Shown here piece by piece: positions 17,371 through 28,629 of a stretch of 37,468 nucleotides of DNA; within the stretch, counting starts at the first letter, position 1, and each line of letters opens with the position of its first letter. The position numbers and the translations under genes are program-made. A model generated the notes under the pieces. It ran no database searches. It was given only the letters and a program-made list of their open reading frames with translations, and had not been told where the DNA came from. Source of the stretch: Gamarada debralockiae (Eukaryota > Ascomycota > Leotiomycetes > Helotiales > Hyphodiscaceae); assembly GCA_002803225.1 (NCBI GenBank), contig NXFV01000152.1, positions 1-37,468 on the forward strand, read 5' to 3'.

Positions 17371-19877
17371 CTCCTTGAACTATCCAAAAACAGCTATAAG
17401 TCTGCTCGACGACATCAAAGGAAGTAAACAGTGACTGCCAAAACATCCTTGCTGAGCTGAGAGGTACCTATGGCATCATTGTCAGCCTTGCTGAGAAGAT
17501 GTCGCCACCCTACCGAATACTGCGGGGTTGACTGTTGGTCTATTGATGGAATATAAAGTTATCTTGGAGGAGTTGGTATCCAAGCTCCAAAGTAGGAGGT
17601 TGAGGTTCGTTCTGGGGAAGGAGTATGTGGGAAGAACTTTGGCATCGTTGGAGAGATATAAATCTACATTTCAGATAAGCTTGCAACAAGATGCACGGTG
17701 AGTCAGCTCTTCAGGTTCTAGCTCAAATCTCTAATTCTTTAGTGGACTTCTGCTTGGTATCGATGCACGAAGTCAGAAAGATAGTGAGAGGCTGTTGAAT
17801 ATCGATTGGGCAATCCAAAAAACAGTACGATAATACTGGGTATTAATGAAGTCGCTCATAAGAACAACCAAGGAATCATATGACCCGTGAGAAGATGGAG
17901 AGTTTATTGATTCATTCGAATTTGATGCCCGACGAAGGTCTCGTAGGCCAAGTCTCATTGTTCCATTCGAACATCAGCCTGACACGTTCGTTGGCCGTGG
18001 GGAACACTTGGCTGCAATAGCGAGAGTTTCGAGTCTAGTAGCAAGCGAGTGACTTTGTATGGTATCGGTGGCGTCGGGCATGTGTTCTCTGGCCGTCTTT
18101 AGGGCATGGGTCACTGACAGACTTTCAGGAAATCGCGAATCGCCACCGAGTACTTATATGAGCTTCGGAAGAGGAAGCCAGAAACTTCCATCTTCTAGGT
18201 TCATACCAGTAACAAAGATCGATTCATTCAAGGTACCAGGACATCACGCTCGAGATTCCGGAGTCCTTCAAAGCGTCTTTTCAAGAAAGCGCATCCGAAA
18301 TACCACAGAACTCTTCGTCTGGCACAGATGGAGTTCAAGCTCTCGTGATCGCTTGGCTATCTAGAAGAGAAAGTGGGCCATGGTTGCTTGTGCTGGAAAA
18401 TGCAGACAATGCGGACTTGTTTAACGGAGGCCAAGATCAGCCACAATCTGTACTATCAGAAATCCCTTATTCCGATCAAGGCTCGATGCTCATAACTACG
18501 CGTAAGTACAATACTGCAAGTCAGCTGGTTCAAAAAGAGGAATGCCGCATTCATGTTCTGGCTATGAAGAAGAATGAAAGAATCTCACTACTCGCAGAAT
18601 GCTACCCAACGATCACTCTCTGACCGAGGACGTAGCCGCTCTGGCAGAGGAACTGGACATGCTCCCACTCGCTATAAAGCAAGCAACCTCATATATCCAA
18701 GCATCTAGAGTCCGAAGCTCGATAACCGGATATCTCGACTTATTTCGCAGAAACGACGACAACCAAAGTAAGCTCCTTGAAAAAACCTTTCGGAGACACA
18801 ACCCGTGACTCAGATCTTACCAACGCAGTTATACTCACTTGGCAAATCTCATTCAATGAGATTCAACACGGCTGACCAACTTCCGCAGAGCTCCTCACCT
18901 TTATGAGCTTGCTCAGCCGCAACAACATTCCTCTGGATTTGGTTCAAAGCATCCTAGACGACGTCTTGGACTTCGAAGAGAATATCGACTTATTGATCCA
19001 GTACTCACTTATCAGTCCTAGTAAAGGACGGAGAGAAGCTCAAATCCTGAGTATGCACCGGCTGGTTCAGCACACCGTTCGGGTATCGCTTCAGAAACAC
19101 GATCAAATGAGCAGGTGGCATGAGGAAGCATCCAGAACCGTTTTAGAAGCGTGGAAATCCAACCAGGGAGAATTAGATTTGGTGCTTTCGGATTCGGTGG
19201 CTGAAGAAATATCACAAGCTCCCACACGTGGTGACTCGTTAAAACTTTCGCCAGGGCCTCGGGGCTATTTGGGTATGATATTTGTGGAAACTAGCGAGGA
19301 AACTAAAGATGGGAACGAAGCAGGACTTGCTTCCAAAAAGAACTCGGTCAATGCCTTGGTGAAACATCTTTTCGAACTGACCATTCATGCTGAAGAGCTT
19401 GTAGCACTCGAGGGGTCAGTCGACGAAACGGGAAGAGGGACTTGTGCGGTTCTGAAGAACATACTCAAGGGCAAGTGTGAAACGTCTGAGAGCTTAATAT
19501 ACCCGAACTTGATTCGAGGATCGCAGATGGGGCTCTCGGATGAAGACACTAATCTAAGTCGACTTTTATTATACTTGAAGGAGAACCGCAGGAAAGAGCG
19601 AAAGATGAAGATTTGTGAGAGAGATAGGACGTATAGTATGGTCGGGACCAATATCGGAACCACCATACGCCGTTTGGAAGAGGAATCTTTGTCGGGTGCT
19701 TGGACTACTGTGAACGACTTTATGAATTGCCGTTCCACACATCCGCACAGGCAAGAGGGACTCATCGTGATTTTTAATCTTTTTATTTATATCATCCACT
19801 GTATCAACTGCCTCGCAGTCGTGGTATCGCTCTCCTGTCCACTTCATCTCAGCTCATCTCCATCCCCAACGCTATAA
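17340..19877 (+). pseudogene. STAND/NLR-type (NB-ARC) protein pseudogene
   Basis: An ATG at 17340 opens MEAVG, then after a one-base shift AAAFALLELSKN, and after another LLDDIKGSKQ, QNILAELRGTYG and LASLERYKSTFQISLQQD. This is the helical N-terminal domain of fungal STAND proteins. A GT-AG intron (17698-17742) precedes GLLLGID. The P-loop GIGGVGKSRIATEYLYELR is split by a GC-AG intron (18078-18128; gcatgt, ctgac, ttcag). A TAG at 18196-18198 replaces the Trp of IFWVH. Walker B is WLLVLENADN (about 18385) and RNBS-B is GSMLITTR. A frameshift follows at about 18610, then AEELDMLPLAIKQATSYI (GLPLA-type motif), a second shift near 18795 and a TGA near 18870. From 18903 a 324-codon ATG ORF is open to 19877, covering the winged-helix end (LSMHRLVQHTVR) and a C-terminus I do not recognise, without TPR or ankyrin repeats. 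NLRs act in non-self recognition and regulated cell death. Confidence 0.82.
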
Positions 19878-20498
19878 ATATACAACAATAATGTCATACA
19901 ACATATTCCGATCCGCATCCCATCATCCATCCAGGGCTTTTGGCCCAGGCACGTTTATGTGCAGCCCATATGCATGCAATGTATATCAAAGACGAACGAC
20001 CAACCCAAGCCCAGAGTAGACCCCACAAATCATTCAGTCTCAAGGAAATTCTCCGGATGAAAACCCAAACCGCTTGCAAATGCATTTTTAATTTCTGCAA
20101 TCGAAGGCAACAAAATCAATTCACTTTGTGGCCGATGAAAACTGGTCATCAAACCTTTCAAATCAAGAGATCTATGTCCTCCGTAAAGCCATCCATTTCG
20201 CTATCATCTACCAACACACTGTCGAGTCTCCCTGAGAAGGTGCTAAGTGAGTATAAGGTGGTTGAAAGCCTTTGATGGAGGACCACATTTTAAATGTCGA
20301 CAACTTGGGAATTCCCGCAGAAGCGGCTCGCCATGGCGAATCAATTGACGCGCAGAAAATTTTTCATCGACTCGAACGCAATATACACAGTCATCCAACT
20401 ACATGGCCCCTGGACTAGGCCTTGGCGTACTGGTACACCTTGCTAATATCAGGCGGCCGACGCTGGAAACTGCTGTTCGCGCCCCCCGTCCTTAGCGC
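19878..20498. other. convergent intergenic region, 621 bp
   Basis: The region lies between the NLR relic (+) and the 3' end of the nucleotidyltransferase gene (-). It contains short ORFs only; terminator and polyadenylation sequences for both are expected here but I cannot assign them. Confidence 0.4.
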
Positions 20499-23400
20499 CT
20501 ATCCACCCTTTCGCTCGGAGTCTTTGATGGGTTGCTTCTCGCTCTGCGGTTGACCATTTGGCGCGCTCTTCATCTCTGAAGAAGGCACCTTCTTCTTGCT
20601 CTTTGAAATCTTTTGCCAACTCCCAGGACTACCCTCACTCTTGACGGCTCTCGTATGACCGTTCAGATTCGGTTCGTTAGACGGTTGCTCCACTTGGTTG
20701 GTATTCGCAGGCCCGAGCTTAGATGATGCCAAAGAGAGCTCAGACTTTCCTTCCTTGTCGTTGCTGCTGGACCCCTTGAGCTTCCGATCCATGACTGGCT
20801 CAAACTTCCGGTTTGCTGTCGGCGAAGGTGTTCGAGTTTCGTACACAGGAGACAAATGTGGTATATCCTCTCGCGGAATCTCGCCCTGCCCCAGACCAAT
20901 ATCGAGAGGCGACATGCCGCCATTTTGAGCTTGACGGGCCAAGCGATTCCGGGTATTGGGTGATAATCGAGGTGCCCCATTGACTTGATCTTGACCAAAA
21001 CCATTGGGCGTACTGAGTTGATGTGGCGAGACGCCATTGGCGACTGGTGGGCTTGTAAAGGTAGGGACAGAGTCATTGACCAGCGACGTTGACCCATTCA
21101 CGACCATCGGTGGCTCCACCCGTCCTTCGATACGTGCGTCCTTTGGTGTCACCTGGCCTGAAAACTCTTGATCATGTGACAAATCACTCCCGGCTAGGGA
21201 GAAATGAGAACTAGATTCCATCGACCCAATAGCTGCATCACTGCTTTGATCTTCAGAGCTAGAGCCTTCCCCTACCGATTTTCTCCAGTTTGAAATTGAT
21301 ATTCCTGTCGAATCGGATCCGTTGACAACCAATGGGCCTTGGTGGCTGAAGGAGCGGAGATTGTTGGTTGAAGGCCCCTGCTGAGACGGTACTGCTGTGA
21401 TGGGAGCTGAATGTGCACCAAAAGAGTATGATCGATCATGTCCTAAAGGGGAAGGAGATCGGGATGTGCCTAGTCGATTGAAAAACGACGCGGGAAACTG
21501 CTCTGTTGATAATCGTCGTCGACTGTGTTGAGATTGGAGGTCGCCAAATGTAGGTATCTTCGGAACGATCGACTCTCTACGCATTGGGCTTGCTGAAGCA
21601 TTTCCCAGGTAGTATCCAAGATACTCCTTCTCCTCAGGAGCAGCCGCGGAAAGAGACTCAGTAGGTGCCTCAAAGCCAGACTCTGAATTTTCATCCGCCG
21701 CAATGAAGTTCGGCAATCCATTAGGTTGTCTGTACTGAGGATAAATGCCAAGTCCAGCATTCGCCATTCCAACTCCTGGTACCAACAACTGCGAAGGTGC
21801 CGATCGTGCCGCAGGTTGAGAATGAGAGCGCAATGAGCTACTTGATTGCCCTCCTGACCCATTTGTAACGGGCGATCTGTGTATACTTCGTCTCAGTTCC
21901 GGGGTAGCGGAACTCATCGACGGCGATGGTGGGTTCGTATTTGAATTCTGCCAAGGGTACGGGTTGTATTGCAGGGGATTCAGGGGGTAAAAGAAATACT
22001 CGGGACGAATAGGAGCTGTAAGTGGTGGCTGATCGAATGAGTTTGTACGATTCCGGTCAGTGGACTGCTGATTAGCGGTGCTGTTTCCTCGGGACCGACT
22101 CTGAGATTGAGCATAGGTTTGATTTTGACCTTGAGCCTGCATATAGGCTTGAGATTGGTTGAGCAGTTGTTGTCGGAGGCTGTTCTCCTGTGCTTGTAGC
22201 ACAGAGTACGTCTGGTACAAGTCGTTGTGCAGTTGAGCTTGGGCCTGGACTTGGAGCCAGTGGTCTTGAGCTCCGATGTTATGAGGCAAAGAGGGAATGT
22301 ATCCTGAGTTTGGATCGAAAGCCCCACTGGAAGCGCGCCGATTATTGTTGTTGCGCTGGTTTCGGCTGCCTCGATGCCCACTGCCTCTGCCTCTGCTCGA
22401 ATTCGAATTCGATTGGGAAGCGCTCCGAATAACCGCTGGCTTCGATTTCGCTACTGCTGGTCGTTCCCGATTTGGCTTCTCTTCCTTTGGAAATTCATAT
22501 TCATCACAGCATTCTTCAAGTTTCCCCACAGAAATCAAGTCGAAGGCCCGTCGGATTTCGATATGAAGCCCGCGGAATGACGTATCATCTGCAGTGTTCC
22601 CCAGATTCCGGCTGATATTGAAAGGCTCCTCGACGCACAGGGTGTTGTTATTGGTAATATGCCACTTCTTCTCAACCTTCGATATTTGCTTCCCATTCCG
22701 TACTGAAACTACTAGCTTATCGTAATCAAACTCGTGGCCATAAAATCGGAAGAAGCTGAATAAAAGCTCCCCAAGTGATTCCTCATTTTTCTGTCCAAAG
22801 TTTCGTAATGCGTCGAGATCGTCCGCAAAAGTGCTTTTAACGCCGTCTTTGGAAGGGAGTTTCATATGTGGGCGTTGATGAAGAGCTGGAAGAATGGGGG
22901 GTTTTCGAGTTTGGAGAAAGTTGATAATCATGCATATCCAAGTGTACGAACTGAGAGTTCCACCAAAAGCTTGCCAGCAATTAGCTGTGTTGGCGAAAGC
23001 TTGAGCTGGAATTGCTTACCTGCATCATTTACTATCCTTCTTTTTGTCCAATACTTTATGATCATGGCCAGAGGTCGCACTCGAGGGTCAATTTCAACGT
23101 ATGTCTTGATCATTCGGGTGTTCTCCAGAGCCAACGTGTTGTTGACATTCATATCACATGCAAGCCCCAGCTCCGGATCGAAGATCTTGACAATCGGAAC
23201 CTTAGCAGTGGACACGCAAATGACATTGGTCATGCCGCCTGATGTATTCGTTACTACTGTAGTTGGGAGTTTATGTCATGCTACTCACTCTTTGCCAGAA
23301 GTTCTGCAATCATGCAAACCCCCTCCAACTCCTTCCAATCAGTTGTTATGCAGATATCAACTACGGTTCGATCAGTATAATCCGAGGTGCGTGGAGCTCT

Positions 23401-24407
23401 CATCACTACTAACCATCTGATTCATCCGTGCAGAGGAGGTTGCCGGACGATCCAAACACATGCACTCTTATATCATGCCCAGGCCACTCGGTATTGAGCA
23501 GATTCTCCAGCTTCTCCACAAGCATTTTCCTCTTGTTCTCGCTTTGTGGTGTCGGCAGTAATCGATCGTAAAGTTCGCGCATATCTGTGCTCAACTTCCT
23601 CTCCTCATCCTCTGAAAGTTTGCTCTTGACATCTGCCACGTTTAGCCTCTCTAGCTTCTCACTTCCTATACTATAAGGCATCCGCCGTCTTGTATGCGCC
23701 ATAGCTGTCTCGAAGCGACATCCTCCACGAAGTGGCGGTATTGGCGGCCGCGACGAAGGAAGGGTGATATTTGACTCGGAATATGCTGACCGCGGAGAAT
23801 GGTTGTTCGTGGCGTTCGGCGAAGGCTCTCTGGACTCGAAGGAGAATTTTCGGGAGCGTTGATGTGGTGTTGAAGGGACAGAACTTGATTGTTGAGAGAC
23901 AGTCGAGTTCTGGTGTTGCGAGAGGGATCGCAAGGGGAGCTGGTTTGACAGCTCCAGTTTCTTGCCCGGCATCGTAGTAGGATTTTCCTTCTCTGTTATA
24001 TGAGCGCGCTCGCCTTTACTGAATTTGCGTGCTTCTTTATTCCCATGACCAACTCGAGAAGAAGATTTGTTGTTTCTTGTCGTATTGCCGCTACTTGAGC
24101 TGGATCGTGATCCAGGCACAGCCTGAATATGTTCTGCGGAGAGCAGTGGCGGAAGTGGTGATGACTGTACTCGTGACGTCCTGCCAGATGTGATGAGTTT
24201 ATTGTACTGGGCAAGTTGTGCTTGATGGTATGAGGATTGTTGCGGAAGGAGGATGGGTAGTAGGTCGAGTTGTGTGGGAAGCTGAGGTGCAGCAGCAATA
24301 CTGGGGTTGGGCGAGGTGTCTGCAAGAGTGTTGCGCCGAACGGGTCGCGACCACTGCGCAGTCTGATATTGATGCTGAGAATTACCAGTGGTTGACTGGC
24401 CCTCCAT
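20499..24407 (-). CDS. non-canonical poly(A)/poly(U) polymerase, Cid1 family nucleotidyltransferase
   Basis: Four exons (24407-23414, 23360-23289, 23238-23020, 22969-20499) with GT-AG introns of 53, 50 and 50 bp join in phase to 1251 residues. The start is the ATG at 24405-24407. Residues 1 to about 230 are Ser/Gln-rich and disordered. The Pol-beta-like core has FGSSGNLLCTDESDVDICIT with catalytic Asp331 and Asp333, and the third Asp (384) in LGLACDMNVNN. PLAMIIKYWTKRR follows in the central domain. The PAP/25A-associated domain (ESLGELLFSFFRFYGHEF, about 492-510) is complete. Residues from about 600 to the end are a Gln/Ser/Asn-rich tail of more than 600 residues with an RGRGSGHRGSRNQRNNNNRR basic patch that may bind RNA. 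It adds untemplated A or U to RNA 3' ends, probably in the cytoplasm as for Cid1/Cid13; the choice of nucleotide cannot be read from the sequence. Confidence 0.92.
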
Positions 24408-26440
24408 AAGCCTCACGGCTCTCTAAAGTCGTGCTGACCCTTTTGGGTATTTCGGTTTCCTCGTCGAAAGGAAGTAGAGAACAAAGTGCCTCGTTCAACG
24501 CGCGAATCCACAAATCAATTCAGGCTGAGCAGCCAGTGATTCCCTTGTACAAGCTATCGGGTGTCGCAGACAAGGAATTCTCGAGGTGAATTTTGGAGGT
24601 TTACCCCCTTCTAGAACGAACGACGTTGGCAGCGTTGGCGAGGGGCTGCTTCGTGTTGATCGGACGGCGAGACGAATTGGGACAAGAGGGATCTAGTCTC
24701 GTATATCTATGAGTCCGTCGATGAGGACAAGATGCCGCAGAATATTGACCGGTGGGTAGAGGAGGAACTGGAAGTGCTTTGTTCTTCAGTACCACAGTTA
24801 ATTCGGAGACGCGAATAATAGGTGAGAGGACCTCGACTAAGAAGTTGCGCTAGCAGGGCTCCTCCGGCTCGAGTGCACTTGAAATATCTCCAGGGGCTCT
24901 TTCTCTCAAGTTGCATCCGCAGCAGCGGCAAAGCTTCAACTCAAATGCTCTAAAGGGGGCCGGTTTCACGAAACGAAGTCTGGATAATTGGGACAGTATT
25001 CTGTCTTTGGAATCCATTTCTCGAATGGGAATTTACCCGTCAAATTTGAACCACCACCCTTCTTTGTGATCTCGCGAGCCAATAACAGGTCGTGGATGTT
25101 GAAAAGAGGCACAATTACACAAGGACAGGAATAACCGCCAGACCACCAAATAATTCTATGAGTAAGTCGCACGATGAGGAAATACTAATTGTCTAGACTC
25201 TTCAGCTCAGCCCCCCAACGCATCATGAACTCAGCTGGCTCAAGTATGCGAGCGCTGAGTAAAGTCGGGATCCATTTCTGAGCACTTCTTACACCAAAGC
25301 TTACAGAACAGTGCAGCTTTGAGCAAGCCACAGAATACGAACAATCATTCTATTATTACATTCTAGTTCTCGTTCAACAATACCGACCTCCTGGAATTTC
25401 GACCCTCAAATTCAAGTGTGAGACAAAACGGTTTCGAACTTAGGCAAGCAACCGACATTTGGCGATGACTGTACAATTATAATGAAGGCATTTATTCAAG
25501 GTCACGATGTACTCTACTGTACTCAGGTCACGCCCTTTCGATGGAGAAAGATGAACCAACTGAAAGAAAATCCAAATTCTGCGTCGTCCATGGATTGACA
25601 CAGACTGGGCTGATAAGCATCTGATTGTCGTCCGCTTTGGCTTTGAAGGCTGTCGAATGGGCCTTGAGGTCGGGCTGGTCAAGCCTTCAACGATCCGATC
25701 ACAATCTGTTGTGGCACAGAAGTTTCTTTATGGAAATCTGGGGAAATCCATGACCAAAAGGAGACCGTGGTCGCTAAAGGAGCCCCATTTGTCTTTCAAT
25801 TGCGCCACATCCGTACCCTACAAAGGCTTATCCTGAATATTTGGGATCCGATATAATTTTTTGGGGTCAGATCCGTGTCCCTCAGACTGGACGGATGGTG
25901 ATCCGGCATTTGACTTTTGAGCTTGGAACTCTCTTAAGCGCAAGCCTCCTTACGGCCCGTTCAACCTCTCTAGCACAGGAAGCAGACACCTTCAACATGC
26001 ATGCCTTGGCCCGAATCCATACTGTTGGTTTTCGAACGGCAAGTTCGCGTTTAAGTGATTAACTGCTAAATTTAGAGTACAAGGGACAATTTGAGATAAG
26101 CCATGGTGCAGGTACCCGTTCAAAGGAAACACAAGATTCATGTGGTTACAATCCCTCGGCGTTCTTCTCGAGTGCGGAGTATGGGGGCGACGACAAGTAC
26201 TCTTGGACCTTTGGGGGTTTCGTTTCATGCAGGGTGATTATCAACGATTTGAATCAGCTTAAAACCTTCTAGAAGTCAGGCCATGAACTCCGCCTAACGG
26301 TACTCATAGCCTCGTGAGAGCGACCTGGTTCGGGGGTGGCACAAGAACGGAAGAACCCAAGAGAACGGAACACCGCGTCGAGATTCCTCAACCTCACAAG
26401 TGCAACCCTTGAGACTGGATTTCTAGACCTTTCGCGCTCA
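24408..26440. other. gene-poor region, about 2 kb
   Basis: This is the upstream region of the nucleotidyltransferase gene followed by sequence with only short ORFs on both strands. None has recognisable homology, ATG context and splice structure together. I see no tRNA, no repeats of note and no mobile-element motif. Confidence 0.4.
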
Positions 26441-26450
26441 CCAAACTCGG

Positions 26451-27440
26451 TCACACCCACTTCTCTTTATCTGCACATTGATGTGCAGTAATCAAAAGGT
26501 AAGTTCCGACGAGCAAGGACAAAGCATCCACTTCAGCCTTCCCCACCATCTTCAGCCTTGCGTTCAAATCACTCTCCGTCAAGAATGTTCTGGAAACCTC
26601 CTTGTGCGAACCAACCCTCGCAGCACTCATGTCAATAATCATGATATACAGTACAAGCCGAAGTCCTCCGAAAACGATCAATCACAATTCTCGGAGAATC
26701 CTTCCAGAATCTTCTCCACATCACTTGTCAAAGTCATCAGCCTCACGTCCGTACTACAGTAACCCTCGTATCTCAGTCCGCGACTTCTGGACCCACTAAC
26801 TCATCCTTCCAAAAGTTCTAACTACTCTATTCATATTTTGAATTTCTGAATATTCCAAGACCAACGGCTTATTAATATTTTTCTTCCAGAAGACATCCCA
26901 TCGTCACCCACCAAAATCGTCTTCAGCCTCACCCGCATCGTACCTGATTTTCAATGGTCAACGCCACCATCTCGAAAAGCCGGCTTCCCGCCCGGCACCC
27001 ATTTTCTCAACCTGAACTTTCCCATCCCATCATAGCTAATCGGCACATCACCTCCGCTCCTCTCCTCCAATAACAATCCTTTCCTCCAAAACGAACACCT
27101 CTTCAGCCAATCCATTGAATCCACGATCACAAGCAAAAGCCAAGCAAATTCCTGTCACCGCAATGCCCACTCATAGCCTTGCTCCTCTCGGCAAGTTCGG
27201 CGATCCTTCAAGCTTCCTAACTTAACGCCTTACGGGTACCAGCTATCGCCCTCTGGCTTACTGTGGAGTTTATGTGGTCTGGAGCGGGCAGCCAGCTTTA
27301 CCTCATCCATTCGGGCATCCGTCATAGTCTCTAAAGACATATGATGTACCTCCGTGCGCAGCTCGTAACTCTTAGAAATCAGTTTGTAGTCATATCGTAC
27401 TAATCCTTCTTTCCTCCCTATATCCAAACTTCTCTTCCAT
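26451..27440 (-). other. minus-strand protein-like segments, gene structure unresolved
   Basis: Three minus-strand stretches have amino-acid texture better than chance. About 27440-27233 reads KPFAVVISTREWKRSLD, then RYDYKLISKSYELRTEVHHM and ends DSWYP. About 27060-26950 reads VPISYDGMGKFRLRKWVPGG. About 26620-26455 reads SRTFLTESDLNARLKMVGKA and LLVGTYLLITAHQ. The first ends in a strong donor (CC|gtaagg); splicing to the cag at about 27155 would add NLLGFCL and a stop. None begins with ATG. They could be a multi-exon gene, or relics of one. I do not recognise the family. Confidence 0.25.
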
Positions 27441-27806
27441 TCTCTCGTGCTTATCACCACAGCAAAGGGCTTTGAGATTTTTTCGATTTCTTTTGGGGGG
27501 ATTGTGATTATTTATGAGAGGTACAGGCCAAGGGAGGGAAACTTCGCACGGGAGCACATCAACACCGAGACCTTCGGAATTATCGGATGCAGCAAAAAGC
27601 TAAGCTTATCACATCACGCCGAGTGCCACCCCCATCGCCCTTACTCATTTGAAATGGGATATCCCAATTCTCGGTATGAATGTCACTCTCCTTCTCTGTC
27701 TTGCTCCTCCATTTTCATCTCCGGGCATATATCCCTTTTAAACCCCGGACTTTTTGGAGCCACCATATTGAGCCTCTTTCTGGAGATTTGAGGAGACTTT
27801 GAAGCT

Positions 27807-28629
27807 ATGACACGAGATCTGATACAAAGAAACAGAACCATCACCCTCGTGGTAGCTCTCGCTACACTGACAAGCAATATACTGTCGAGTGTGTTATTCC
27901 ATCAACTACCTGATGATCCCTTCCATCTTGCGAGGAACTTTGGGTTGTATTTACATTTTGCGAATGTGTTAAGCGTTTTTGGGTTTATTGGTGCTTTAAG
28001 GGTATGTTTCCTTCGTCTTCCTCCTTCCATTCTTTCACAGCACACGACCTCATAGAGCCCTTTACCTTTTCAAAACCAAGCTCCAAAATCGAGCTCCGGA
28101 ATCTGCAGGAAGAAGTAAGCTGATGATAGTGGTTGCTATATAGGAACATGCCCTCAGTATAGCAATCTTCTCCAACTACCTAATCGTCGACACAATGCTC
28201 TGTGCTATCCCACGCGTCCTCGTCCTCGGCGTCCTCCGCACATTATCCCCTGACCTTTGCTCGCCGTCCTCCTTCTCCTCCCAAACTCCACAAAACCCTT
28301 CCTTCGTCTCCTCCCGCTCCTCCACCACACCAGACCTCCCCTACCCAACCGGACAGTGGGACTCCTTCTCCAGTAACTGGAGCCAGGAGGGCTGTATAAG
28401 GATTGTGACGCTGGCGCAGTGGACGTTGGCGGTGGGCGTGTTGGCGGGGACACTGCTGCAGTTTGTGGGTGCGCTTTATGTGAGGGAGTATGCAAAGGGG
28501 CTTTGGTTGAGAGAGATCAGGGAGGAGGAGAGGTTTGTGAGGGCGGTTGAGAGGAGGAGTTTGAGTGAGGAGATGGGATTACCGGTTATTGACGAGGAGG
28601 ATGAGGAGTGGGAGGTTGAGAAGCTGTGA
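27807..28629 (+). CDS. conserved four-helix membrane protein of unknown function
   Basis: Exons 27807-28001 and 28144-28629 flank a 142-bp intron (gtatgt donor, tatatag acceptor), giving 226 residues from the ATG at 27807. Four hydrophobic segments are visible: TITLVVALATLTSNILSSV, LYLHFANVLSVFGFIGAL, LSIAIFSNYLIVDTMLCAIP with RVLVLGVL, and TLAVGVLAGTLLQFVGALYV. A Ser/Pro/Thr-rich loop sits between helices 3 and 4, and an acidic tail (DEEDEEWEVEKL) ends the protein. Similar small proteins with the FVGALYVREYAK ending are, as I recall, widespread in Pezizomycotina, without assigned function. It is likely an endomembrane or plasma-membrane protein. The intron falls between helix 2 and helix 3. 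Confidence 0.8.
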
